Source: Chitinophaga terrae (ex Kim and Jung 2007) (lineage in GTDB: Bacteria > Bacteroidota > Bacteroidia > Chitinophagales > Chitinophagaceae). Taken from it: a DNA stretch of 64,000 bases. Below are positions 51,977-60,117 of this stretch, in pieces. The translations under genes were made by a program, and so were the position numbers. Location of the stretch: the NCBI RefSeq assembly GCF_900107795.1, contig NZ_FNRL01000007.1, positions 207,362-271,361 on the forward strand. Direction: 5' to 3'. The first letter of the stretch is position 1. Each line of letters begins with the position of its first letter. A model generated the notes under the pieces. The model ran no database searches. It saw only the letters and a list, made by a program, of their open reading frames with translations, and was not told the DNA's origin.

Positions 51977-54505
51977 TCAGGATTCCTGCATTTTGTGTGC
52001 GAACCGTAAGATGATGAATTCTGCAGGCCTTACTACCGCCATACCAATTTCAACTATCATCCGGCCCTCGAGAATGTCCAGCGCTGTCATCGTTTCTCCC
52101 AGGCCGATCTTCACATAGAAGGCATCGTTAGGCTTGGCTCCCGCCAGCGCCCCTCTTCTCCATTCAAGTATGAGGAAGTTCTCTATCATCGCTTTTACCC
52201 TGATCCAGGTGTTGATATCGTTTGGTTCGAACACAAAAACTCCCGTAGCCTTCTTGATAGATTCTTCGGCATAGTTAAAGAAGCGCCGTACAGGGATATA
52301 GCGCCATTCATTGTCGTTGCCGGCAAGCGTACGGGTACCCCAAACAATGGTGCCTTTTCCTGTAAACGCCCGGATCACGTTGATCGACTTACCAGCATTA
52401 TCATCAACATTCAATGATTCCTGGTCTTTGGTATTCAGTAATAAGTAAGGTCCAAGCACAGAAGCAAGACTTACGTTGGCCGGAGCTTTCCATACCCCCC
52501 TGTTATTGTCGACATTGGTATAAACACCTGCAATGGCAGCACCTGGCGGCAGGATCATCAGCGACTGCCCTGCTTTGGTCATAAAGGTTTTATAGTTTCC
52601 GAATGTCTGCATAAGACTTTGATCAAATACGTCTTCATAGGTGGAAGCCGTATTCACCAGGCTTTTATAGTAGCCAACAACTGCTGGTCCTACGTTCCCT
52701 GCCACACCGGCAGCTATATAAGAGTATTCTTTAGCTTCCACAGGCGTGTAGGTTAAAGCGTTTGCCACGTCTGCCTTTACAGTTCCGGTAATAGCCGCTG
52801 CATTGGCTTTCTGCTGCGCATCCACAAATACCTGGACCATCGCGGTGATGAATGCGCCCGGAACTCCCGGCGGCGTTGGCACCAGGTCGTTAGTGGCGGC
52901 AGGCGCTTTCACTTTATTCTCTTCATCTGCATATGATTTAGCAATTGCTACGATCACTTTATCCTTGTCTGGCGTTGCAACGTTGGTGAGCTTATTATTC
53001 AGGTTCGTGATTACCGCGGCCGGGTTTGCAGCACCCGCCTTAGCTGTGGTGATCTCTGCATCGATGCTGGCTTTCAGCGTGGTAAAATCGGGTATCACCG
53101 CCAACACCGCATCCCGTCCGTCGGTCGCTGTCGGCCCTACCGATGCGCCGTTTGCAATCTTGGACAACTGGTCCATCAGCGCGATCTTTGCAGCCAGTAT
53201 CCTGTACAATACCTGTACAGAAGCATCTGTAGGGATATTTGCCAGGGTAGTTGGCAAACCAGCCAGGGTCAAGGCTTTTATAACATTGGCATTGGCCGCG
53301 TCTATCAGCTTGCCTGTACCGCTTTTCTGCAATATTTCCTGGTGATGCGTAGCAAGGGAAGACAATAGCTGCTTGAATTGGGTCACTATCTTCGCGATGT
53401 CATTGCGCATCTTGAATTCTACTGTCTGGGAAAGGGATGGCGCCGGCACTACAGGGCTGACGATAGTTGGCAACCCATCGTTGATGGTCTTTACAGCTGC
53501 GATGATATCTGCAATCCGCTGGTAGATAGCTGTTACGCCAGGCAGCATTAAGGTATAGTTGTTTTTGGCGGGATCGTTGTACAACTGCATGTAGTTCTGC
53601 TGCAATTTTTTCAGTTGTGCGTCCACATCTGCAACCCCGGCATCTACAAATCCGCCGCCGGGCTTCAGGTTCTGTTGAAGTTTGTTGACAGTATCTACGG
53701 CGTTGGAAAGATCATAAATCAATTGTGAGAGCGCGCCTGTAGTTGTCATACCTGTGAGCAGGGCCAGTGAAGAGGTGGCTGTGGGAGAAGGGTCCGATTC
53801 CAGTGCGAAGATCACGTCCCTGAAGCGGAGGCCTGCATCCAGCGACGTCTGCAACCATGGCGTATAGGCGGCGCCGTATTTGAGGAAGTTAATGCCGATA
53901 TTATCCCTGAATTCAGCAACCAGGTCGTCATGCGTTTGCCCGGTGGTATGCTCATCGTTCTTTCTGAGATCGCAGATCAGGAAACGGTCCTGCAGGTCGT
54001 TACACTGCGCAAGCGCCTGCACCTGGAAGGTATAAAGACCCGCGCCCAGGGTTGTTGCGTCGGGGCTGAGAATAAGCGTTGGCTCATCATATTTTTCCAA
54101 CGCTTTCAGACCACCCAGAAGGCCGGTCGACACATTTCCTATAGCTGGCGGCTTATCATAACCTCCTACGGCAACGATATAACAGATACCGCCTCCGTTG
54201 TCGTAAAACAGGCGTATAGAATCGTATAGCAGGAATGTATTTCCTTTCTGTTCCGTGTAAAGGTATTGGTTAGCCGCATTCAGGCGAATGGTCACATTCC
54301 TGGATGGAGGACCGCCAAAATACTGTTCGAATTCAAGGAACGATTCTATACGGGTAGGTACATTGAGAAGGGATACGCCATTCTTTTCAGCTATTTCCGT
54401 GTATCCGATAAAAGCTGGAATGGCTGTATCTACAGCAGCTACCGATGGAGGGAACTTTGAAATTTCCTCAACATAAACGCCTGGGGTTTTATAAGTGCTT
54501 GGCAT
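51977..54505 (-). CDS. Contractile sheath protein with a large insertion
   Basis: An 842-residue sheath protein. The N-terminal YKTPGVYVEEISKFPPSVAAVDTAIPAFIGYTE and C-terminal parts (MILPPGAAIAGVYTNVDNNRGVWKAPAN near 645, then RRFFNYAEESIKKATGVFVFEPND and VEIGMAVVRPAEFIILRF) are classical. Between about residues 235 and 640 lies a helix-favouring Ala/Asp/Lys-rich insertion of some 400 residues that the standard sheath lacks; it probably points outward from the particle. Only one sheath gene is present, whereas Afp and PVC have three. Reading frame is intact across the insertion. Confidence 0.93.
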   Translation of the reverse strand: MPSTYKTPGVYVEEISKFPPSVAAVDTAIPAFIGYTEIAEKNGVSLLNVPTRIESFLEFEQYFGGPPSRNVTIRLNAANQYLYTEQKGNTFLLYDSIRLFYDNGGGICYIVAVGGYDKPPAIGNVSTGLLGGLKALEKYDEPTLILSPDATTLGAGLYTFQVQALAQCNDLQDRFLICDLRKNDEHTTGQTHDDLVAEFRDNIGINFLKYGAAYTPWLQTSLDAGLRFRDVIFALESDPSPTATSSLALLTGMTTTGALSQLIYDLSNAVDTVNKLQQNLKPGGGFVDAGVADVDAQLKKLQQNYMQLYNDPAKNNYTLMLPGVTAIYQRIADIIAAVKTINDGLPTIVSPVVPAPSLSQTVEFKMRNDIAKIVTQFKQLLSSLATHHQEILQKSGTGKLIDAANANVIKALTLAGLPTTLANIPTDASVQVLYRILAAKIALMDQLSKIANGASVGPTATDGRDAVLAVIPDFTTLKASIDAEITTAKAGAANPAAVITNLNNKLTNVATPDKDKVIVAIAKSYADEENKVKAPAATNDLVPTPPGVPGAFITAMVQVFVDAQQKANAAAITGTVKADVANALTYTPVEAKEYSYIAAGVAGNVGPAVVGYYKSLVNTASTYEDVFDQSLMQTFGNYKTFMTKAGQSLMILPPGAAIAGVYTNVDNNRGVWKAPANVSLASVLGPYLLLNTKDQESLNVDDNAGKSINVIRAFTGKGTIVWGTRTLAGNDNEWRYIPVRRFFNYAEESIKKATGVFVFEPNDINTWIRVKAMIENFLILEWRRGALAGAKPNDAFYVKIGLGETMTALDILEGRMIVEIGMAVVRPAEFIILRFAHKMQES

Positions 54506-54515
54506 GATAAGCAGT

Positions 54516-55727
54516 TTAATTAGCTAAATATATTTTTGAGTAAATGTTTTTTACCAGATGAGTGACGGGGTTGATTTCCGGGACGATCCTGGCAGGTGTC
54601 GGATCGGGCATGGGTATGGTAGATCCCATGGGGCCTGGTACAGTGTACCCGGAATAGAACCATGTCAGCGGCCTCGGATCCGGAGGCTGGTCGAAGATCG
54701 ACTGGTCCTGGCGCAGGTATTGCCAGTGAGTCAGCCGGTTGCGGAAACGGATCATAAATGTTTTATTTGGGGTGTCTATTATCCATTTCTGGGTAGCGGG
54801 ATCTTTTTTGCAGAAGGTGAACGCCGGGGAGGCCCCGCTGATGAAGTATTCGCACACGCCTGCAATTGGCGGCCCTCCTAACTGGTTATAGTAGTAGAAA
54901 GATAATTGCGCAGGCGCCGGCTGTTGCTGGATCACCATCCGGTAAGCCCCTTGTTCAAGCCATCCGAGGTCCAGTGTTATTGCTACCTGTTCGGAGGCTT
55001 TCATACTTGTTCTGTATGCGGTTGTACCGGTAAACTGTACAGGGTTGTTATTACAATCAAATAACTGCCAGGTGATCCATTCGCCGGGTAAAGTATTGGG
55101 CCGCGTATAAGTGAACCTTGTACCTTGTTGCAGCAGCCTGTCGCCGGGGTTGATGTAATTCACTACGGCGCTGCTGATCTGCTTCCATTTCGCCGCATTT
55201 GCAGCGTAGTTGACCAACGGAACATCTTCTTCTATCGCCTCATAAACCTTTCCTCCCATTACCATTGTATCGCCTAACCAATAGGATGTTTGCCCCGGAT
55301 AAGCTGTTCCGAATGCCGGTACAGCCTTATTCAGGTAGGCAACGGCGCCTATGCTTGTTCCTGTACGGTTAGACAGGTAATACAGGGAAGCAGTAGGTTC
55401 ATTGACCCGGCAATTCGTATAATTGACAAACAACGGGTCATTCAGCGACCAGCAGAAAGAAAAACGGTCGTTAGGTTCCGGATCAATATGCAGGGCATAA
55501 CTGCCGGGGCTTACTTCGGTTACTTCGGCCATTACTGCAAAACCCCTGGCCGTATTCCTGAAAACCATCCTGTATTGCTGCATTAACCGCTGCGTTCTGT
55601 CATCTGGCCAGATACTCACCAGCCGGCGTACATCATAGATACCAGGATACTTCATCACAGGCCCCGGTACCAGGAAGTAATCGTGGTGCCACTGCACCTC
55701 AAATATGTTCCGATAGATTATTTGCAT
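54516..55727 (-). CDS. Unknown 403-residue protein between sheath and cap genes
   Basis: I do not recognise this protein. It is soluble, rich in aromatic residues and beta strands: VQWHHDYFLVPGPVM near the start, repeated Tyr/Trp-rich strands, and a Pro-rich C-terminal part (QPPDPRPLTWFYSG, PMPDPTPARIVPEINP) that ends in a helix. It lies 5 bases after the cap gene and 10 before the sheath gene, so a role at the upper end of the particle is plausible, for example a cap adaptor such as the one described in AlgoCIS. That is inference from position. Confidence 0.65.
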   Translation of the reverse strand: MQIIYRNIFEVQWHHDYFLVPGPVMKYPGIYDVRRLVSIWPDDRTQRLMQQYRMVFRNTARGFAVMAEVTEVSPGSYALHIDPEPNDRFSFCWSLNDPLFVNYTNCRVNEPTASLYYLSNRTGTSIGAVAYLNKAVPAFGTAYPGQTSYWLGDTMVMGGKVYEAIEEDVPLVNYAANAAKWKQISSAVVNYINPGDRLLQQGTRFTYTRPNTLPGEWITWQLFDCNNNPVQFTGTTAYRTSMKASEQVAITLDLGWLEQGAYRMVIQQQPAPAQLSFYYYNQLGGPPIAGVCEYFISGASPAFTFCKKDPATQKWIIDTPNKTFMIRFRNRLTHWQYLRQDQSIFDQPPDPRPLTWFYSGYTVPGPMGSTIPMPDPTPARIVPEINPVTHLVKNIYSKIYLAN

Positions 55728-55732
55728 ACCAG

Positions 55733-56338
55733 TTAGTTGATGAATATTTCTGTAACAGGTTGTCCGGCGGCCAGCATCCTTGCGGCGTCAATCTCGATCT
55801 GCCTGGCCTTGAACAATAAAAATGGCTGCTGCTTTCCACCCAATGAGCCCCAGAGATAGTTTACCTGTTCGAAGGTGAGGCTCATGAGGTCCAGCGTGAT
55901 CCGGATATCATTTTCCGCCGGCCCGGGGTTGGTAAACACGCCGCTTGCCGGTACCGGTGTCTGTGAAATAGAAAAGGTCCGGTTGCCCTGCAGGAATTGT
56001 AAAACAAGACCCAATACTTTTAACGCGGTGCTATAATCTTTATGGTTGGCAGAAAAAAGAATAAACAGGTTTAAATACATAGGCGGGTTGACGTACGCCA
56101 TTGGCCTTATTTCACTTTGCCTGACAGCGCCGAGATTCCTGTAAGTAGCTTCTTCTTCCACATTGACCATTGTCATATATACCTGCGCAGATTCGTCTAC
56201 CAACGTGGTAGCAGGATTATCGGGCGTAGCAAAGGCAATATTGCCCAGCACTACCGGTTCGGGATTGGGGAGTGGAATAGCAGATGCAATAAAAGAGTTC
56301 ACATTCTGCCTGATTAATTCCATTGCCTGGAAAATCAT
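55733..56338 (-). CDS. DUF4255 / Pvc16-type cap (tube terminator) protein
   Basis: A 201-residue protein of the DUF4255 (Pvc16_N) family. Landmarks are MELIRQNVNSFIAS at the start, LGNIAF near residue 31, VYMTMVNVEEEATYRNLG near 50 and LYLNLFILFSANHKDYSTALKVLGLVLQFLQGN-type strands and helix (read as MYLNLFI onward). Afp16 and Pvc16 cap the tube and sheath at the end far from the baseplate and fix particle length with the tape measure. It is the first gene of the operon here, not the last as in Afp. Confidence 0.9.
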   Translation of the reverse strand: MIFQAMELIRQNVNSFIASAIPLPNPEPVVLGNIAFATPDNPATTLVDESAQVYMTMVNVEEEATYRNLGAVRQSEIRPMAYVNPPMYLNLFILFSANHKDYSTALKVLGLVLQFLQGNRTFSISQTPVPASGVFTNPGPAENDIRITLDLMSLTFEQVNYLWGSLGGKQQPFLLFKARQIEIDAARMLAAGQPVTEIFIN

Positions 56339-56769
56339 AACAAAAGGAGATTAAGGGGTTATTCGTCTTGCAACACAGTTACAATACCGCACGAAAATGC
56401 TGAAAAATTAAACCTATCAACTCTAAAAGAAAAAGTAAGCTAAATGGAAAACTATACTAACGCATCAATTCTTTTGGGGCTGCTCTGATAAACGGCGGCT
56501 GTTCAATATGGTTTTCTCTTTCTATTTGGAGTTATTCTACGATCCTATTTTTTTGTGTCTCAACAAACAGTCGATAAGTTGATTTAAAAGTAGAAAATAA
56601 TTTTGAATTAACAACAATCATAAAAGGAATTTTTCCAAAATGCGTAGTTATACGTTAGTTAATAGTTTGGTTACCTGACAACTAAATAATTGATATCCTG
56701 CCGCGATGAAGGAATGGAAAATCATTAACAGCAAACATGATAACAGGTTGCTACTGCTATCCTGCAACG
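56339..56769. other. Upstream region of the eCIS operon
   Basis: About 430 bases, more AT-rich than the genes around it, with only very short open frames that I do not support. It must carry the operon's control region. One promoter candidate is listed at 56585-56614. I saw no terminator for the GNAT gene that ends at 56770, so read-through from there cannot be excluded. Confidence 0.5.
56585..56614 (-). promoter_or_regulatory. Candidate promoter of the eCIS operon
   Basis: On the minus strand, TTG (56612-56614), a 19-base spacer and TACTTTTA (56585-56592), one base off TAnnTTTG. The predicted leader would be about 240 bases long, unusually long for this window. No other site in the region fits better. 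Confidence 0.35.
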
Positions 56770-57456
56770 TTAAATTCTTTTCAGCTTAGTGAAGTTGATG
56801 GATGTCCTTTTACGGAATCCCATATATTCATAAAGGCTGACCGCTCTTTCATTGGCAGCCGAAACATGCAGGAAGGAGGTAATACCGGCGGCTTTATGTT
56901 GTTCGCACAATGCGATGATCAGTTGCTGGGCATACCCCTTCCCTGTGTAGGAAGGATGAGTACATATGGCGCTTAGTTCAGTAAACCCGCTCATTCTCAT
57001 TCTTTCACCGGCCATCGCCACCAGTTTTCCATTATCATGGATACCCATATAAGTGCCTAATTGCCTGGTATCTTTCAAATAATAACCTGGTTGCAGGCTG
57101 TTGATCAGTTCATACATCTCTTCTCCGTCTGCTTCTCCCAATATCCGGATAGGCGCATCTCCGGACCTGGCATTCCTGTTCAGTGTTGTTAATACCATTT
57201 GAAAACAAGGTAGTGTGAACTCCACCTTCCAGTTACCCGGTATAGCAGGCAATTCTCCTATCATATAAAATGATTCGCCGGCTTCCAGCCATTCGTCCAG
57301 CCTGGCCGGATCGGAATTACCAGGATCAGCGCAGGCGGCAAATGAAAGTATGCCGGGCTGATACCTTTTAAATACTTCATTTCCCCTGGCAAAAAATGAT
57401 TGTTCAGTTGTTAACGCACTCCACGCAGGGTTATTCAGTAATACTTCGTTGTTCAT
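56770..57456 (-). CDS. GNAT family N-acetyltransferase
   Basis: A 228-residue protein whose C-terminal half is a GNAT domain of the FR47-like type: KLVAMAGERM strand near residue 143, the acetyl-CoA-binding AICTHPSYTGKGYAQQLI loop (about 160-178), and HVSAANERAVSLYEYMGFRKRT near the end. The N-terminal half is a variable domain. The acceptor is unknown. It starts 33 bases after the HxlR-type regulator gene and is probably co-transcribed with it. Confidence 0.88.
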   Translation of the reverse strand: MNNEVLLNNPAWSALTTEQSFFARGNEVFKRYQPGILSFAACADPGNSDPARLDEWLEAGESFYMIGELPAIPGNWKVEFTLPCFQMVLTTLNRNARSGDAPIRILGEADGEEMYELINSLQPGYYLKDTRQLGTYMGIHDNGKLVAMAGERMRMSGFTELSAICTHPSYTGKGYAQQLIIALCEQHKAAGITSFLHVSAANERAVSLYEYMGFRKRTSINFTKLKRI

Positions 57457-57489
57457 CTGCTAAATATAGTAAACATTCGATACTGTTCC

Positions 57490-57855
57490 TTACAATAAAT
57501 TCAATGATCCCTTATGCTTTCTCCCCCACTTCTCCAGCTCTTTAATGATCGGCTTTAATTCATATCCAACAGGCGTTAGCTCATATTCAACACGCGGCGG
57601 CACTTCCGCATACACTGTTCTTTTAACAATGTTGTTTTCCTCCAATTTCCGCAATTGCAGGGTTAACATACGCTCGGTGATATTCGGCAAACATTTTCTC
57701 AGCCCGCCAAACCTTTGCTTTCCGTTTATAAGGTAACAACAAATGGCTAATGCCCATTGGCCGCCGATTATATTGGATGCGTATACTTCCAGGCACTCGT
57801 TGGCCAGGGCCTGCTTGTTCGCATAGTTCGTTGATGTCTTCTTTATCTTCGTCAT
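57490..57855 (-). CDS. HxlR family transcriptional regulator
   Basis: A 121-residue winged-helix regulator. The core is IIGGQWALAICCYLINGKQRFGGLRKCLPNITERMLTLQLRKLEENNIVKR, shown here in parts: GGQWALAICCYL, RFGGLRKCLPNITERML and LRKLEENNIVKRTVY, the standard HxlR helix-turn-helix and wing. C22 (NECLEVYA) lies where many members keep a redox-sensing cysteine. It is divergent from a flavodoxin-fold oxidoreductase gene, the pairing seen for quinone- or aldehyde-responsive HxlR regulators, so it likely controls that gene and itself. Confidence 0.92.
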   Translation of the reverse strand: MTKIKKTSTNYANKQALANECLEVYASNIIGGQWALAICCYLINGKQRFGGLRKCLPNITERMLTLQLRKLEENNIVKRTVYAEVPPRVEYELTPVGYELKPIIKELEKWGRKHKGSLNLL

Positions 57856-57898
57856 TACTTACATTTTTTATATTACCATACAACTGGTCGCTAACCTG

Positions 57899-57931
57899 CA
57901 AATTTAGCGTTTAGGCCATTACTTTTGCCAA
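57899..57931 (-). promoter_or_regulatory. Promoter of the HxlR-GNAT genes
   Basis: On the minus strand, TTG (57929-57931), a 22-base spacer and TAAATTTG (57899-57906). The start site should fall about 37 bases before the HxlR ATG. It overlaps the divergent promoter on the plus strand, so one bound regulator could block both. Confidence 0.55.
57920..57927 (+). promoter_or_regulatory. -7 element of the oxidoreductase gene
   Basis: TACTTTTG matches TAnnTTTG exactly and places the start site near 57934. The -33 part is not clear, which would fit a promoter that is weak or needs help. It overlaps the divergent HxlR promoter. Confidence 0.5.
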
Positions 57932-57955
57932 CATACATTTCAGATGAAGCGAGAT

Positions 57956-58507
57956 ATGAAAACATTGGTAATTGTTATCCATCCGGATATAGAAAAATCG
58001 GTGATCAATAAAAGATGGATAGAAGAATTGAACAGGCATCCGGACAAATTCCATGTCCATCAATTGCACAAAATTTATCCTGACGGGAAAATAGATGTTG
58101 ATGCAGAACAAAAGCTGGTAGAACAATACAACAACATCGTATTCCAGTTCCCCTTCTACTGGTTCAACTGCCCTCCGTTTTTTAAACAGTGGCTGGATGA
58201 TGTTCTTACCTATGGCTGGGCTTATGGCCAGCAGAGCGGGTATAAAGTTGCCGGCAAGAAAATTGCCCTGGCCATTTCTCTCGGCATCGATGAGAAGGAA
58301 TATGCCGCAACGGCCAAATACAAGTATACGTTAACGGAACTCACCCGGCCCTTTGAACTGACCTTCGAGTATGTAAAAGCCGATTACAGGCCATTATTTG
58401 CCTATTACGGCATAGAACTTAACAGCAGGAAAGAATGGATTGAAAAAAGCGTACCGCGGTATATGGAATTTTTAAACAGCTTTTACAGGGATGTGCAACA
58501 AGAATAA
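57956..58507 (+). CDS. NAD(P)H-dependent oxidoreductase, flavodoxin-like fold
   Basis: A 183-residue FMN-binding reductase of the Flavodoxin_2 family (KefF/YwrO/MdaB-like), which reduces quinones and similar compounds by two electrons. Landmarks are KTLVIVIHPDIEKSVINKRW at the start, IVFQFPFYWFNCPPFFKQWLDDVL near residues 60-84, then YGWAYG and KKIALAISLG. I chose the ATG at 57956, which gives the usual family start; an in-frame ATG at 57944 adds four residues. It is divergent from an HxlR regulator and probably controlled by it. Confidence 0.9.
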   Translation: MKTLVIVIHPDIEKSVINKRWIEELNRHPDKFHVHQLHKIYPDGKIDVDAEQKLVEQYNNIVFQFPFYWFNCPPFFKQWLDDVLTYGWAYGQQSGYKVAGKKIALAISLGIDEKEYAATAKYKYTLTELTRPFELTFEYVKADYRPLFAYYGIELNSRKEWIEKSVPRYMEFLNSFYRDVQQE

Positions 58508-58553
58508 AAAAGCGGAAATAGTGTGGAGATAAACCACAATATTCCCGCTTTTT
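58507..58553. terminator. Two-way terminator between convergent genes
   Basis: A 20-bp stem with two mismatches and a seven-base loop; AAAAAGCGG starts it and CCGCTTTTT ends it, so A and T runs serve both strands. It separates the oxidoreductase gene (+) from the SusD gene (-) that stops at 58577. Confidence 0.85.
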
Positions 58554-58576
58554 AACACTACCGGGAAGGAGAAGAA

Positions 58577-60100
58577 CTATTTCTTCTGATCCCACCATAC
58601 TTTCGAAAGATAACTGTCTTTATTCGGCATTCTTGAAACAGCCTCATTATAATTGTCCGTATTCAGCAGCGCTTCCTGTGTGGAATAAGCAGCCCGGCGG
58701 GGAATGGCGCCATTGGTAGATCCCTTATTGTCGCCCGGCGTTAATTTCGGATAACCGGTACGGCGCCATTCTGCATACGCTTCATAATCGCGCCCGAACA
58801 GCATCAGCCATTTCTGGGTAAGGATCTTCTCCAACTGCTGTTCTTCTGTAAGCCCGGCCAGCGAGAACTCAGCATCGATATAGGACTGCGGGATAACGGT
58901 AATATTATAAGGCTGCTGGGCCATTGCTGCGCGGATGCCTTTCTGGTAAAAACCTTCAGCATCGGCAGGCGCGGCGCCCCATCCTTTCAGGGCCGCTTCC
59001 GCCTGGAAAAAGCAGACTTCTGCATAAGTGAACACATAAGCCGGGATCGGCGCGGCCAGGTTCTGGTTAAACCATGTGGTCATGGAAGCCGTAGAAAAAT
59101 TATCCTTGATCACACCAGCCAATTGCTCGTCTGTCAACGCCACTCCTATTCCTTTGTATTCCAGCGTACCTGCTTTCTGTGAATTCACCGTTGGCGCAGC
59201 GATCATCGTCAAACGCGGATCGTTTTTATCTGTCAGCGTTTTCACCAGCGCAGAAGCCAGGTAACGAAGATCGGGGCTGCCGGTCAGGATCTGCTGAAGT
59301 ACAGGATTGGCATTGGTTGTTTGCGCATTATTGAAAGTTGGAACAGCAGCGTTATCCCGGTTGTCAGACAACAGCGGCTGCGCCATTGCTTCCCGTACCG
59401 TTTTTTCTGCCAGCGCAGGTGCGGCGTATTTAATGCGCATGCCTAAACGTAGTTTCAGGGAATTGCCCAGCTTCTTCCAGTTATCTACCGCCCCTTTATA
59501 ATAGAAGTCGGCATTGCCATAAGAAGCGTCGCTGGCGTTGAGTTTCCCGATCGCTTCATCCAGGTCGGCTATCAATTGCTTATAGATATCCTCCTGCTTG
59601 TCGTACTTCGGTTTATTGTTCACTGCTCCTGCAAACTCCGTGGTTTGCGAAAACGGCACGTCCCCGTACAGATCTGTCAGCCGTTGCCAGACGGAGATTT
59701 CAAGTATCCGGGCAATTGCCAGCTTTGTTCTGCCCCTGGGATCATTTTCAAGGCCCTTCAACTCCTGGTACCTGATCTGCCCCAGGTTCCTCAGCAACGT
59801 ATAATGAGCCGCCCATATCTGGTTGTCTGTTTTGCTTACCTGGAAATACCTGCTGGTAGGCGCCACAGCTCCTCCAGCCCAATACTGGATCCAGGAACCA
59901 ACGTGGATGTTTATACTTTCTGTGCCTTCAGAAAAAGCGGCGTCTTTCTCCACTTTCGACAAAAGGATGCCCGGGTCTATACTGGTTACAGAGGTAGGCG
60001 GCGTATTCAATTCGTTAAAATCCTTTGTACAGCCTCCTGTCATCAATGCGCCGGCTACCAGGAATGCTGCTGTATATTTTGCTGATAAATATTTCATCAC
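58577..60100 (-). CDS. SusD-like outer-membrane lipoprotein (SusD-like_2 type)
   Basis: A 507-residue surface lipoprotein. The lipoprotein signal ends in LMTGGC (Cys24), followed by TKDFNELNTPPTSV, a start typical of the SusD-like_2 group that often binds substrates other than long glycans. Helical repeats fill the middle; YAEVCFFQAEAALKG and KWLMLFGRDYEAYAEWRRTGYP near residues 365-450 are group motifs. The start ATG is doubled (MM), so 60097 is equally possible. Partner: the STN-type SusC immediately upstream, 17 bases away. Confidence 0.93.
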   Translation of the reverse strand: MMKYLSAKYTAAFLVAGALMTGGCTKDFNELNTPPTSVTSIDPGILLSKVEKDAAFSEGTESINIHVGSWIQYWAGGAVAPTSRYFQVSKTDNQIWAAHYTLLRNLGQIRYQELKGLENDPRGRTKLAIARILEISVWQRLTDLYGDVPFSQTTEFAGAVNNKPKYDKQEDIYKQLIADLDEAIGKLNASDASYGNADFYYKGAVDNWKKLGNSLKLRLGMRIKYAAPALAEKTVREAMAQPLLSDNRDNAAVPTFNNAQTTNANPVLQQILTGSPDLRYLASALVKTLTDKNDPRLTMIAAPTVNSQKAGTLEYKGIGVALTDEQLAGVIKDNFSTASMTTWFNQNLAAPIPAYVFTYAEVCFFQAEAALKGWGAAPADAEGFYQKGIRAAMAQQPYNITVIPQSYIDAEFSLAGLTEEQQLEKILTQKWLMLFGRDYEAYAEWRRTGYPKLTPGDNKGSTNGAIPRRAAYSTQEALLNTDNYNEAVSRMPNKDSYLSKVWWDQKK

Positions 60101-60117
60101 TTGCTTTTTTGATATGA

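Noticed and set aside
52803..53345. A 180-residue plus-strand frame opposite the sheath insertion
   Set aside because: Hydrophobic Ala/Ser-rich translation is what the reverse strand of an Ala-rich coding region gives; no start signal or neighbours support it.
30798..56338. Type VI secretion system or prophage tail cluster
   Set aside because: No TssJ, TssL, TssM or ClpV-type double ATPase and no capsid, portal, terminase or lysis genes. DUF4255, DUF5908, DUF4157 and the Afp15-like ATPase indicate eCIS.
56441..56485. Short plus-strand frame (14 codons) upstream of the eCIS operon
   Set aside because: Too short, without a recognisable start signal or similarity.
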